Shown here in pieces: positions 29,420-38,084 of a stretch of 64,000 bases of DNA. Each line of letters begins with the position of its first letter. Positions within the stretch are counted from its first letter, which is position 1. Source of the stretch: Telmatospirillum sp. (GTDB lineage Bacteria > Pseudomonadota > Alphaproteobacteria > CACIAM-22H2); contig JADCGL010000020.1 in NCBI GenBank assembly GCA_020248985.1, forward strand, positions 1 through 64,000, written 5' to 3'. The translations under genes were made by a program, and so were the position numbers. The notes below the pieces were generated by a model. The model was not told where the DNA came from and searched no databases. It saw nothing but the letters and a program-made list of their open reading frames with translations.

Positions 29420-30601
29420 GTGAAGCACTGCACAAAATGCGTCATGCCGGAAACGGCCGAGACGCTCGGTTTCGACAATGCCGGCGTCTGCTCGGTCTGC
29501 AAGCAGGTCGAGTTCAAGCAGGAATCGATCGACTGGACCGCGCGCAAACGCGATCTCGACGCGATCGCCGACGCCGCGCGCAACTGCGCCGACTACGACT
29601 GCATCGTGCCGTTTTCGGGCGGCAAGGACTCGACCTTCACGCTTCTCTACGTCGTCGAAACGCTCAAGCTGAAGCCGCTCGTGGTGCGTTTCGACCACGG
29701 CTTCATGCGCCAGACGCTGATCGAGAACAACACGCGGACCTTCCGCACGCTCGGCGTCGACGTGCATACCTTCACGCCGAACTGGCAGGTGGTGCGCAAG
29801 CTGATGTTCGAAGCTTTGCGCCGCCGCGGCGATTTCTGCTGGCACTGCCATACCGGGATTTTCGCCTACCCGATGTGGGTCGCGATCGAAAAGAAGGTTC
29901 CGCTGGTCATCTGGGGCGAACCCAGCTCCGAATATTCGTCGTTCTACGGCTACGACGAAGCCGAGGAGGTCGACGAGCGGCGGTTCAACACCATCGTCAA
30001 TCTCGGCATCAATGCCGAAGACATGGTCGGCATGCTCGACAATTCGGTCAATTCCTACAAGGTCGAAGCTCGCGACCTGCGGCCGTTCACCTATCCGCCC
30101 ACCAAGGATCTGCGCGCGCTGAAGCTGCGCTCGATGTGCCTGGGCTCCTACATTCCCTGGGACGTGCGCAAGCAGGTCGATCTCATCCGCGACCGCCTGG
30201 GTTGGCAGGGCGACGAGGTCGAGGGCGTGCCGCCGCAGTACGACTACGAGAAGATCGAGTGCTTCATGCAGGGCGTGCGCGACTACGTGAAGTTCCTCAA
30301 GCGCGGCTTCGGCCGCACGACGCACCTGACGTCGATCGACATTCGCAACGGCCGCATGACCCGCGAGGAGGCCGAAGATCTCGTCAAGCACTACGACGGG
30401 AAGCGGCCGGGATCGCTCGACATATTCTTGCGCTATCTCGGCATCTCCGAAGCCGAGTTCATGGAAATCGTGAAGGCGCATGCGGTCGAACCCCATTCGC
30501 CGCCCGACCTCGCCTGGGCGCAGTCCAACCGCATGAACCAGAAGCCGCACGATTTCGACCAGTGGTCCACGGTCGTGGGCGATCGGGACCTGGATCGTTG
30601 A
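29420..30601 (+). CDS. N-acetyl sugar amidotransferase (PseA/WbpG/WbuX-like), copy 2
   Basis: This is the second 393-residue amidotransferase with the zinc-type cysteines (CTKC near the start and CSVC about 18 residues on) and the PP-loop FSGGKDST near residue 70. It is clearly diverged from the copy at 25440, including a distinct middle region (WHCHTGIFAYPMWV; WGEPSSEYSSFY). It therefore probably modifies another position or another sugar rather than being a recent duplicate. The start is GTG 29420 behind an AAGGA site. Its stop overlaps a TTG start of a second HisH-like gene. Confidence 0.9.
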   Translation: MKHCTKCVMPETAETLGFDNAGVCSVCKQVEFKQESIDWTARKRDLDAIADAARNCADYDCIVPFSGGKDSTFTLLYVVETLKLKPLVVRFDHGFMRQTLIENNTRTFRTLGVDVHTFTPNWQVVRKLMFEALRRRGDFCWHCHTGIFAYPMWVAIEKKVPLVIWGEPSSEYSSFYGYDEAEEVDERRFNTIVNLGINAEDMVGMLDNSVNSYKVEARDLRPFTYPPTKDLRALKLRSMCLGSYIPWDVRKQVDLIRDRLGWQGDEVEGVPPQYDYEKIECFMQGVRDYVKFLKRGFGRTTHLTSIDIRNGRMTREEAEDLVKHYDGKRPGSLDIFLRYLGISEAEFMEIVKAHAVEPHSPPDLAWAQSNRMNQKPHDFDQWSTVVGDRDLDR

Positions 30602-31224
30602 CCGCCGATCCGCCGATCCACATCGTCGACTACGGCGCTGGGAATATCCGGTCGGTTGCCAACGCGCTGTGGCGCGCAGGCGCCCAGCCGATCGTGGTGC
30701 GCGAGCCCGAAGCACTCAAAGACGCCGACCGGATCGTTCTTCCCGGCGTGGGCGCTTCGGGTGCGGCGATGGATCGGCTGCGCGAAACGGGATTGGGCGA
30801 GGCGCTCGACGCGCGTCGTCGGCGTGGCTGCCCCATCATGGGCATCTGCGTGGGCATGCAGGTGATGGCCGAAACGCTGCACGAATTCGGGCAGCATCCC
30901 GGGTTGAATTGGGTCAAGGGCCGTGTCGAACGGCTTGCACCGGATGCCGCCGATATCCGCGTGCCGAATATCGGCTGGCGCAAGGTCGCGCAAACGCGCG
31001 GCGGGGGCTTCTGGGACGACGCTTTGGACGGCAGATTCTTCTATTTCTGCCACTCCTATCGTCTTGCGGGCGACGGCGACGCTGCCGTGGCGGCGATCGA
31101 GTATGGCGGCGCCGTCACCTGTGCCGTGCAGTTCGGCACGGTTTTCGCCTGCCAGTTCCATCCCGAGAAAAGCCAGATTGCCGGGCATCGGCTGCTCGAG
31201 AAGTTCGTCGCATGGCGGCCCTAG
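30598..31224 (+). CDS. hisH: HisH-like glutamine amidotransferase subunit, copy 2
   Basis: This 208-residue class I glutaminase has the nucleophile region GICVGMQV and the His-Glu pair in CQFHPEKS, so it should be active. It starts at a TTG (30598) overlapping the upstream amidotransferase stop, and its 3' end overlaps the HisF-like gene by 13 bases. The tight nesting of the three genes supports one ammonia-channelling complex. Sequence identity to the first HisH-like copy is limited by eye, again pointing to an old divergence rather than a tandem duplication. Confidence 0.88.
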   Translation: MTADPPIHIVDYGAGNIRSVANALWRAGAQPIVVREPEALKDADRIVLPGVGASGAAMDRLRETGLGEALDARRRRGCPIMGICVGMQVMAETLHEFGQHPGLNWVKGRVERLAPDAADIRVPNIGWRKVAQTRGGGFWDDALDGRFFYFCHSYRLAGDGDAAVAAIEYGGAVTCAVQFGTVFACQFHPEKSQIAGHRLLEKFVAWRP

Positions 31225-31970
31225 CGACGCAGCCTTGCCGGATCATTCCGAGCCTTCTGCTGCGCAAAGGGCGGCTCGTGAAGGGCATCCAGTTTGCGGG
31301 GCACCGCGATGCCGGTGCGCCGGCAACGACGGCGCGCGCACACAGCGCGCAAGGGGCCGACGAGATCGTGCTGCTCGACATCGACAGCGCGCGCACCGGC
31401 AGCGAGCCGGATTTCGAAGCGCTCGAGAAGGTCGCGGACGAAGTCCAGATCCCGCTGACGTTCGGCGGCGCGCTCACGTCCGTCGACCGCATGCATCGCG
31501 CGATCGCGGGCGGTGCCGACAAAATCTGCCTCACGAGCGCCGCCCTTGCCGATCCCAGCCTGATCGACCAGGGTGCGCGCCGGTTTGGCGCGCAAGCGAT
31601 CATGCTCGGGATCGACTGCAAAGACGGTTTCGTCTTCGACCATGTTGCACAACGCGTGCGCCGCGACACGACGCCCGAGGCCTGGGCGCGCGAAGCGACC
31701 GAGCGCGGTGCGGGCGAAATCCGGCTTTGCGCCGTCGAACGCGAAGGGACGCGCCGGGGCCTCGACATCGAGCTCTATCGGCGCGTTCGGGCAAAGGTCA
31801 ACGTGCCGATCGTTCTCGAAGGCGGCATCGGCACGCTCGAACAGATCGCCGAAGCCATGCGCGCCGGCGCCGACAGCGTGGCGCTCGGAACGCTGCTCGT
31901 CTTCACCGACGCGAATCTCGTGAAGATTCGCCGCTATCTTCAGAATGCAGGGATACTGGTGCGGCCATGA
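31212..31970 (+). CDS. hisF: HisF-like ammonia-channelling barrel, copy 2
   Basis: This is a 252-residue TIM barrel of the HisF family. The position of catalytic D11 is leucine (L16 in PSLLL), while the second aspartate is kept (D135 in GIDCKD). The loop that reads SIDRDG in true HisF is AVEREG here, a further departure. It should receive ammonia from the neighbouring HisH-like subunit and deliver it to the second amidotransferase. It overlaps the GNAT gene start by four bases. It is more diverged from authentic HisF than copy 1. Confidence 0.87.
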   Translation: MAALATQPCRIIPSLLLRKGRLVKGIQFAGHRDAGAPATTARAHSAQGADEIVLLDIDSARTGSEPDFEALEKVADEVQIPLTFGGALTSVDRMHRAIAGGADKICLTSAALADPSLIDQGARRFGAQAIMLGIDCKDGFVFDHVAQRVRRDTTPEAWAREATERGAGEIRLCAVEREGTRRGLDIELYRRVRAKVNVPIVLEGGIGTLEQIAEAMRAGADSVALGTLLVFTDANLVKIRRYLQNAGILVRP

Positions 31971-32506
31971 CGCAAGCGAAGCGAATCGAAACCGAGCGGC
32001 TCTCGCTGCGCGCGTTGACGGCGGCTGACGCGACCGACGCCTACGCCGGGTGGATGAACGACCCTTCCGTCAACCGCCATCTCGAAAGCCGTTTTGCCGC
32101 GCTCGCGAAGCCCGACCTCGTCCGCTTCATCGACGCGTGCAACGCCGATCCGGCGACGCATCTGTTCGGCATCTTCCTGCGCGACGGCGACGTGCATATC
32201 GGCAACATCAAGCTCGGGCCCGTCAACGCCTATCACGGCCTCGGCGACATCGGCCTCGTGATCGGCTCTTCGTCGCACTGGGGGAAGGGCTATGCGCGCG
32301 AGGCCATCGCCGCACTGACGCGGTTCGCGCACGACACGCTCGCGCTCGAAAAGGTCACCGCAAGCTGCTACGGCTCGAACGTGGGCTCGCGCAAAGCCTT
32401 TGTCGCGGCGGGCTTCGTCGTCGAAGGCGTGCGGCAGCGCCATTTCCGGTCCGACGACGGGCGGGAAGACGGCGTCATGATGGCGCATTTCCGGCCGTCG
32501 AAATGA
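31967..32506 (+). CDS. GNAT acetyltransferase, RimJ/RimL type
   Basis: This 179-residue GNAT protein starts with RIETERLSLRALTAADA, typical of RimJ/RimL-like enzymes. It has the acetyl-CoA segment SSHWGKGYAREAIAAL around residue 105 and VTASCYGSNVGSRKAFVAAGF near the C-terminus. In this setting it probably N-acylates an amino sugar, a job otherwise done by PseH-type enzymes; a PseH-like domain is also fused to PseG at 35500, so two acylations are possible. It overlaps both neighbours by four bases. Confidence 0.85.
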   Translation: MTQAKRIETERLSLRALTAADATDAYAGWMNDPSVNRHLESRFAALAKPDLVRFIDACNADPATHLFGIFLRDGDVHIGNIKLGPVNAYHGLGDIGLVIGSSSHWGKGYAREAIAALTRFAHDTLALEKVTASCYGSNVGSRKAFVAAGFVVEGVRQRHFRSDDGREDGVMMAHFRPSK

Positions 32507-33411
32507 TCCATGCGAACGCGATTTCGACGGCCGAACTCGCTCTGGGAACCGCGCAATTCGGCCTGTCCTACGGCCTGTCGAAAGCGGCGACGCCGGTTGC
32601 GGACGACGACATCGCGGCCATTTTGGCGACGGCGTGGGAAGGCGGCATCCGGTGCTTGGATACAGCCGCCGCCTACGGCAACAGCGAGCGCAGCATCGGC
32701 GCGCTGTCGCGCGGCGAGCGCCCTTTTGCGATCGTCACGAAGACGCTGCCGATCGGGCGGGCGCGAATCGTCGCCGAAGATGTCGCAAAAGTGCTCGCGC
32801 GCTTCGCCGTCTCGCTGCGCGACCTCGCCGCGCCGAAGGTCGACACGCTGCTTGTGCACAATGCGGGCGATCTTCTTGCCGAGGGCGGGCAAGCGCTTTT
32901 CGACGCGCTAGGCGAACTTGTGGCGCAAGGGCGCGTCGCGCGGCTCGGCGTGTCGGTCTACGATCCCGAGACGCTTGATCGGGTGCTCGATCGATTTCCG
33001 ATCGGCGTCGTCCAACTGCCGTTGAACGTCTTCGACCAGCGTTTCGCCGCGAACGGTCGCCTTGCCGCACTCGCCACGAACCGGGTCGAGGTTCACGTGC
33101 GCTCGGTTTTCCTGCAGGGGCTTCTGCTTCGCCCGGCGGATGCCGTGCCCGCGCATCTGGCCCATGCGGCACCGGCATTGGCGCGCTTCCGCGCCCGCGC
33201 GCAGGACGCAGGCCTGACGCCGCAGGCGGCCGCCTTGTCTTTCGCCGCCAATACGCCGGGTGTCGCCAAACTCGTCGTCGGCATCGACCGAATCGACTCC
33301 TTGCGCGCGAATCTTCCGGCCTTCGCGGCGGCGAAAAAAACCGGTTTGCGCGCCGACGATCTTGCAGTGTCGGATCCGTCTCTCATCGATCCGCGACAGT
33401 GGAAAGAATGA
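32503..33411 (+). CDS. Aldo/keto reductase family protein
   Basis: This 302-residue protein has the fold markers of the aldo/keto reductase superfamily: LGTAQFGLSYGLS at the start, the catalytic-site LDTAAAYGNSE near residue 50, and VTKTLPIG. The KVDTLLVHN segment carries the expected His after strand 4. It likely reduces a keto group on a sugar or sugar acid with NADPH. Such genes commonly follow nonulosonate genes, but the exact step is unknown. It starts at ATG 32503 within the GNAT stop region and ends on the start of the second cytidylyltransferase gene. Confidence 0.85.
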   Translation: MIHANAISTAELALGTAQFGLSYGLSKAATPVADDDIAAILATAWEGGIRCLDTAAAYGNSERSIGALSRGERPFAIVTKTLPIGRARIVAEDVAKVLARFAVSLRDLAAPKVDTLLVHNAGDLLAEGGQALFDALGELVAQGRVARLGVSVYDPETLDRVLDRFPIGVVQLPLNVFDQRFAANGRLAALATNRVEVHVRSVFLQGLLLRPADAVPAHLAHAAPALARFRARAQDAGLTPQAAALSFAANTPGVAKLVVGIDRIDSLRANLPAFAAAKKTGLRADDLAVSDPSLIDPRQWKE

Positions 33412-34217
33412 ACGCTTTGCCCAAAATAGAACCGCGCCAGCGCCTGCTTGCGATCCTGCAAGCGCGCGTCTCTTCGACCCGTCTGCCCGGCAAGGTGCTT
33501 GCCGACGTGGCGGGCGCGCCCTTGATCGTGCGCCAGATCGAGCGCATCCGGCTTTCGCGCATGATCGACGGGCTGGTCGTCGCGACCAGCGAAGACCCGA
33601 GCGACGACCCGCTCGCCGCGACGATCGCCGCACTGGGGGTTGCCGTCTATCGCGGCAGCCTCAACGACGTGCTCGACCGCTACGCGTCGGTGGTCCGGGA
33701 TCTGCGGCCGCAGCATGTCGTGCGGCTTACCGGCGATTGCCCGTTGATCGATCCGGACGTGATCGATGCGGTCGCGTCCCACCATCTCGTCTGCCGCGCC
33801 GACGTCACGAGCAACGCCTACGAGCCCACGTTTCCCGACGGCCTCGACGTCGAAGTCATTCGCGCCGACGCGCTGCTCAAAGCCGACACCGAGGCCAAGC
33901 TCAATTTCGAGCGCGAGCACGTGACGCCGTATCTCTACGACCCCAAGCGCCATTTCCGCGTCGTCCATTATCGCGCGCCGATCGATCTCTCGGGCCTGCG
34001 ATGGACCGTCGACGAGCCCGAGGATCTGGCGTTCGTGCGCAGCGTGTTCGACGCGCTCTATGCGCGCATGCCGCGTTTCCGCATGCAGCACGTCCTCCAA
34101 CTGCTGACCGAGCGTCCGGAACTTTCCGATCTCAATACCCGCTTTACCCGGAACGCCGGTTTGGCGCGCTCGATCGCCGAGGAAGAAGCGGCGCGAAAGG
34201 AAGTCGATCTGCCATGA
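33408..34217 (+). CDS. SpsF/PseF-type cytidylyltransferase, copy 2
   Basis: This is a nucleotidyltransferase with LAILQARVSSTRLPGKVLADV at the N-terminus, RLTGDCPLIDP in the middle and LRWTVDEPEDLAFV toward the end. It has 269 residues, about 30 longer than copy 1. It is a candidate CMP-pseudaminate-type synthetase. I prefer the ATG at 33408, which overlaps the reductase stop and follows GGAAAG, over an in-frame GTG at 33399. The gene order cytidylyltransferase, GSAM-like aminotransferase, PseG-PseH, PseI suggests this is the copy tied to the ulosonic acid made by PseI. Confidence 0.85.
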   Translation: MNALPKIEPRQRLLAILQARVSSTRLPGKVLADVAGAPLIVRQIERIRLSRMIDGLVVATSEDPSDDPLAATIAALGVAVYRGSLNDVLDRYASVVRDLRPQHVVRLTGDCPLIDPDVIDAVASHHLVCRADVTSNAYEPTFPDGLDVEVIRADALLKADTEAKLNFEREHVTPYLYDPKRHFRVVHYRAPIDLSGLRWTVDEPEDLAFVRSVFDALYARMPRFRMQHVLQLLTERPELSDLNTRFTRNAGLARSIAEEEAARKEVDLP

Positions 34218-35503
34218 GCACACGATACGCAAATTCCGAGCGGCTGCTGGCGCGCGCGCAAAAGGTGATCCCGCTGGGCGCGCAGACCTTCTCCAAAAGC
34301 GTCACGCAGTTTCCCTATGGCGTGTCGCCGTATTTCGCCGCAAAGGGCGAGGGCGCGCTGATCTGGGACGTCGACGGCAACGTCTATCTCGACTTCATCA
34401 ATTCGCTTGCCGCCGTCACGCTCGGCTACGGCGACGCCGACGTGCTCGCGGCCGTGGGCGACCAGCTGAAGCAGGGCACGCTTTTCAGCCTCAGCCACGA
34501 ACTGGAAGCCGTCGTCGCCGAGAAGATCGTCGCGATGGTTCCCTCGGCCGAGATGGTCCGGTTCGCGAAAAACGGCTCCGACGCGACGACCGGGGCGGTG
34601 CGCCTGGCGCGCGCCTTCACGCGGCGCGACCATGTTCTCGTCTGCGGCTACCATGGCTGGCACGACTGGTATATCGGCAGCACGACGCGCGACCGCGGCG
34701 TTCCTGCGGCGGTTGCTGGGCTCACGCGCAAATTCCCCTTCAACGATCTCGCGGCCTGCGAAGCGCTGATGGCCGAGCTCAAGGGCGACGTCGCCGCGAT
34801 CATTCTGGAGCCGATGAACGTCGAAACGCCGACGCCGGCGTTTCTGGGCGGTTTGCGCGAGCTGTGCACGCGCGCGGGCATCGTCCTCATCTTCGACGAG
34901 ACGATCACCGGCTTTCGCTTCGCCAACGGCGGCGCGCAGGAATGTTTCGGCGTCACGCCAGATCTCACCACGCTCGGCAAGGGGCTTGCGAACGGGTTTC
35001 CGCTTTCGGCCGTCTGCGGGCGCGCCGACATCATGCAGGTAATGACGGAAATCTTCTTCTCCTCGACGATGGGCGGAGAGACTTTGTCGCTGGCCGCCGC
35101 CAATGCCGTGCTCGACAAGCTGCTCCGCGAACCTGTCGTCGACACGATGCGCGCGCGCGGGGAAGAGATCGTCGCGGGCCTCAAGGCGCTTCTGGCCAAA
35201 CACGGAGTCGACAGCTTCGCGCGCGTCGCGGGCCATCCGACCTGGAGTTTTCTGCTCCTGTCCGACGGCGCGCGGGCGACGTCGTTCGAGCTGAAGACGC
35301 TGCTGCTGCAGGAGATGTTCGCGCGCGGAATCCTCACGCTCGGCACGCACAACATGAGCTACGCGCATTCCGGGCAGGACGTCGCGACGCTTCTGCGCGT
35401 CTACGACGAAGTGCTGCCGCTGCTTCGCCAGTCGGCGGAAGACGGCCGCGTCCGCGAGCGGCTCCATTGCGCGCCGCTCGAGCCGCTGTTCAAGGTGCGT
35501 TGA
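34214..35503 (+). CDS. Class III aminotransferase, glutamate-1-semialdehyde aminomutase-like
   Basis: This 429-residue PLP enzyme has the class III pattern: RFAKNGSDATTGAVRLARA, YHGWHDWYIG, IILEPMNVETP, FDETITGFRFANGG and the PLP lysine K256 in TLGKGLANGFPLS. It resembles HemL-type proteins, but in glycan clusters this subgroup is thought to aminate sugar or sugar-acid substrates. Placement between the cytidylyltransferase and PseG-PseH genes, with four-base overlaps on both sides, argues against a heme role. A real HemL elsewhere in the genome would support that. Confidence 0.87.
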   Translation: MSTRYANSERLLARAQKVIPLGAQTFSKSVTQFPYGVSPYFAAKGEGALIWDVDGNVYLDFINSLAAVTLGYGDADVLAAVGDQLKQGTLFSLSHELEAVVAEKIVAMVPSAEMVRFAKNGSDATTGAVRLARAFTRRDHVLVCGYHGWHDWYIGSTTRDRGVPAAVAGLTRKFPFNDLAACEALMAELKGDVAAIILEPMNVETPTPAFLGGLRELCTRAGIVLIFDETITGFRFANGGAQECFGVTPDLTTLGKGLANGFPLSAVCGRADIMQVMTEIFFSSTMGGETLSLAAANAVLDKLLREPVVDTMRARGEEIVAGLKALLAKHGVDSFARVAGHPTWSFLLLSDGARATSFELKTLLLQEMFARGILTLGTHNMSYAHSGQDVATLLRVYDEVLPLLRQSAEDGRVRERLHCAPLEPLFKVR

Positions 35504-37014
35504 GCCAGGTGCCGCAATCGGCGATCCTGCGGTTCGACGCGTCCGCGCAAATCGGCGGCGGCCATGCCATGCGCTGCCGCGCGCTGGCTGCGGCCTTGGT
35601 CGAGCGCGGCTGGGCCTGCCGCATGGCGGTGCGTCGCGAGACGCTGGCCTTTCTCGCGGAGTCCGAGCGCGGGGACGCGATCGTGCTGGAAGGTGCTGTC
35701 GCGGACGAGCCGACGGCGATCGCCGGTGCGCTTGCCGCGCGCGCCGATCTGTGTGTCATCGACCATTATGCGCGCGATGCCGCCTACGAAAAAAATTGCC
35801 GGTCGGCCGCAGTGCGGATCATGGCGATCGACGATCTGGCCCAGGTTCCGCACGATTGCGACTATCTTCTGAACCAGAATCCCGGCGCGCACGCGCACGC
35901 CTATGCCGGGCTCGTGCCGGCAGCGTGCGTGCTGATGGTCGATCCTGGCTTGGCCCTGTTGCGCACCTCTTTCGCGAAACTGCGTGCGGAACGCGCGCAG
36001 CGCCCGCCCCAGCCGGTCCGCCGGATTCTCGTGTCGATGGGTGCTGTCGACCGCAATGCGCTCGGGCTTCGGCTCGCAACGGCGCTGGCCGAATGTCTGC
36101 CGGACGCTGTTTTCGACGTCGCGCCGTGCGGCGACGGCGCCGACGATTTGGCGCCGCATCCGCGCGTGCGCCGACACGGTTTCGTCGACGATTTGGCGGA
36201 ACTGATGGCAGCCGCCGATTTCGCGGTGGGTGCGGGCGGGACGACGGGTTTGGAGCGTTGCGCGCTCGGCCTGCCGAGTGCGATCGTGATTGTCGCCGAA
36301 AACCAGCGCCCGGGATCGATGGCGCTGCAGCAGGCGGGTGCCGCACTCGTCGTTGCCGATGCGCAGCGGTTGGACATTGCCTCTGCGGCCGCGCTGATTG
36401 CCGATCTGGTGCGCGACGAGGCGCGCCTTGCCGACATGCGCGCCGCCGCGCTGTCGCTTTGCGCCGGCGGCGGCGCGCAGATCGTCGCAGGGCTTCTGTC
36501 GCAAGCGCCGTTCCGTTTCGCCTTGAACGATGCGCTTGCCCGGCCGGCGGCGCAAAAGGCGATGGACGCGGCACAGCTGCGGCTGCGATTTGCGCGGCCG
36601 ACGGAAGTCGAGCTGCTTTACGCTTGGCAGTCCGATCCCGCGACGCGCCGTTTTTCGCGCGCGAAGCATTGCCCGACGCCGTCCGAGCACCGCGCGTGGG
36701 TGCAGCGCTATTTTGCGGATTCCACGCGCGGATTGCTGATTGCCGAGGCAGACGGCAAGGCCGTCGGGAGCCTGCGCTTGGACCGGCTCGCCGACGGCAC
36801 CGGTGCCGAAGTTTCGATCGTCGTCGCACCTGAGTGCCGCGGCACGGGTCTTGGGCAGCGCATGCTTCGTTTGCTCTTGGATGTCGGCCTCGATTTCCCC
36901 GTCGTCGGGCATATCGAGCCGGAAAACGCGCCGTCGCGCGCGATCTTCCTCAAGGCGGGTTTTCGGCAAACCGCCGACCAACTCTTCACGTGGATGCCTG
37001 GGACGGTGCAATGA
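35500..37014 (+). CDS. pseG: Fused PseG (UDP-sugar hydrolase) and PseH (GNAT N-acetyltransferase)
   Basis: The protein has 504 residues in two parts. Residues about 5-340 match PseG, which removes UDP from UDP-2,4-diacetamido-2,4,6-trideoxy-beta-L-altropyranose; the RFDASAQIGGGHAMRCRALAAAL start holds the glycine-rich loop and active-site His, and GAGGTTGLERCALG the nucleotide-binding end. Residues about 355-504 form a GNAT domain like PseH (LRLRFARPTEVELLYAW; PECRGTGLGQRML), the 4-N-acetyltransferase. The start is TTG 35500 overlapping the previous stop, with GTG 35509 as an alternative. The stop overlaps pseI. Two consecutive pathway steps are joined in one chain. Confidence 0.9.
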   Translation: MSQVPQSAILRFDASAQIGGGHAMRCRALAAALVERGWACRMAVRRETLAFLAESERGDAIVLEGAVADEPTAIAGALAARADLCVIDHYARDAAYEKNCRSAAVRIMAIDDLAQVPHDCDYLLNQNPGAHAHAYAGLVPAACVLMVDPGLALLRTSFAKLRAERAQRPPQPVRRILVSMGAVDRNALGLRLATALAECLPDAVFDVAPCGDGADDLAPHPRVRRHGFVDDLAELMAAADFAVGAGGTTGLERCALGLPSAIVIVAENQRPGSMALQQAGAALVVADAQRLDIASAAALIADLVRDEARLADMRAAALSLCAGGGAQIVAGLLSQAPFRFALNDALARPAAQKAMDAAQLRLRFARPTEVELLYAWQSDPATRRFSRAKHCPTPSEHRAWVQRYFADSTRGLLIAEADGKAVGSLRLDRLADGTGAEVSIVVAPECRGTGLGQRMLRLLLDVGLDFPVVGHIEPENAPSRAIFLKAGFRQTADQLFTWMPGTVQ

Positions 37015-38084
37015 GCAGTGCATTTGAAATCGGCGGACGCGCCATCGGCGGCGGCGCCAAGCCCTACGTGATCGCCGAAATGTCGGGCAACCACAATGGC
37101 GACATCGGGCGCGCGCTGAAACTGATCGACGCCGCCAAAGAGGCCGGCGCCGATGCGGTGAAGCTGCAGACCTATACGGCCGACACGATCACGCTGGACT
37201 GCGACGGGCCCGGTTTTGTGATCGAAGGCGGGCTGTGGAACGGCCGGCGTCTCTACGATCTCTATCGCGAAGCCCACACGCCGTGGGAATGGCACCCCCG
37301 CCTGTTCGCGCATGCGCGCGCGATCGGCATCCATTGTTTCTCCTCGCCGTTCGACGAAACGGCCGTCGATTTCCTCGAATCGCTCGATGCGCCGGCCTAC
37401 AAAATCGCGTCGTTCGAGATCGTCCACCTGCCGCTGATTCGCCGCGTCGCCGCGACGGGAAAACCCACGATCATTTCGACCGGCATGGCCTCGCCCGAGG
37501 AGATCGCCGAAGCGGTCGATGCGTTTCGCGCTGCGGGCGGAAAGGCGGCGGCGTTGCTCCACTGCACGAGTGCTTATCCCGCACCGGCTGCCGATGCGAA
37601 CCTGCGCTACATGCCGAATCTCGGGCTGCGCACCGGCTGCCCGTTCGGCCTGTCCGACCATACGATCGGCAACCAGACGGCCATCGCCGCCATAGCACTG
37701 GGCGCTTGCATCGTGGAGAAGCACTTCACGCTCGCGCGCGCCGACGGCGGTCCCGATTCGGCTTTTTCGCTGGAGCCTGCCGAACTGCGCGATCTCGTCG
37801 AGTCGGTGCGCGTCGCGTTCGACTCGCTCGGCAGCGGATCTTCCGAGCGCGGCGCCAGCGAACAGGGCAGTTTCGCATTCCGGCGTTCGATCTACGCCAC
37901 GCGCGACATTGCGCCCGGCGAGCGCTTCAGCGCGGCGAATGTGCGGATCGTGCGGCCGGGCTACGGCCTTGCGCCGCGCAATTGGGAGCGTGTCGTCGCC
38001 AGTCGGGCGGCGATCGCCATCAAGCGCGGCGCGCCGATCGACGCCGCGATGCTGCTTGCCGACGAGAAAACGGAAAACCAATGA
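37011..38084 (+). CDS. pseI: Pseudaminic acid synthase
   Basis: PseI condenses 2,4-diacetamido-2,4,6-trideoxy-L-altrose with phosphoenolpyruvate to pseudaminic acid. The 357-residue protein has the NeuB-family barrel (YVIAEMSGNHNGD, ADAVKLQTYTADT, ISTGMAS, LLHCTSAYPAP, GLSDHTIGN, VEKHFTLARADGGPDSAFSL). It ends with the SAF/antifreeze-like domain from about residue 290 (RRSIYATRDIAPGERFSAANVRIVRPG). The AEMSGNHNG form and DGGPDSAFSL are typical of PseI rather than NeuB or LegI. It is coupled to the PseG-PseH gene upstream and a putative transferase gene downstream. Confidence 0.95.
   Translation: MSSAFEIGGRAIGGGAKPYVIAEMSGNHNGDIGRALKLIDAAKEAGADAVKLQTYTADTITLDCDGPGFVIEGGLWNGRRLYDLYREAHTPWEWHPRLFAHARAIGIHCFSSPFDETAVDFLESLDAPAYKIASFEIVHLPLIRRVAATGKPTIISTGMASPEEIAEAVDAFRAAGGKAAALLHCTSAYPAPAADANLRYMPNLGLRTGCPFGLSDHTIGNQTAIAAIALGACIVEKHFTLARADGGPDSAFSLEPAELRDLVESVRVAFDSLGSGSSERGASEQGSFAFRRSIYATRDIAPGERFSAANVRIVRPGYGLAPRNWERVVASRAAIAIKRGAPIDAAMLLADEKTENQ

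Noticed and set aside
34214-35503. hemL (heme synthesis) for the GSAM-like gene
   Set aside because: It overlaps pseudaminate genes on both sides; the context favours a sugar-directed aminotransferase.
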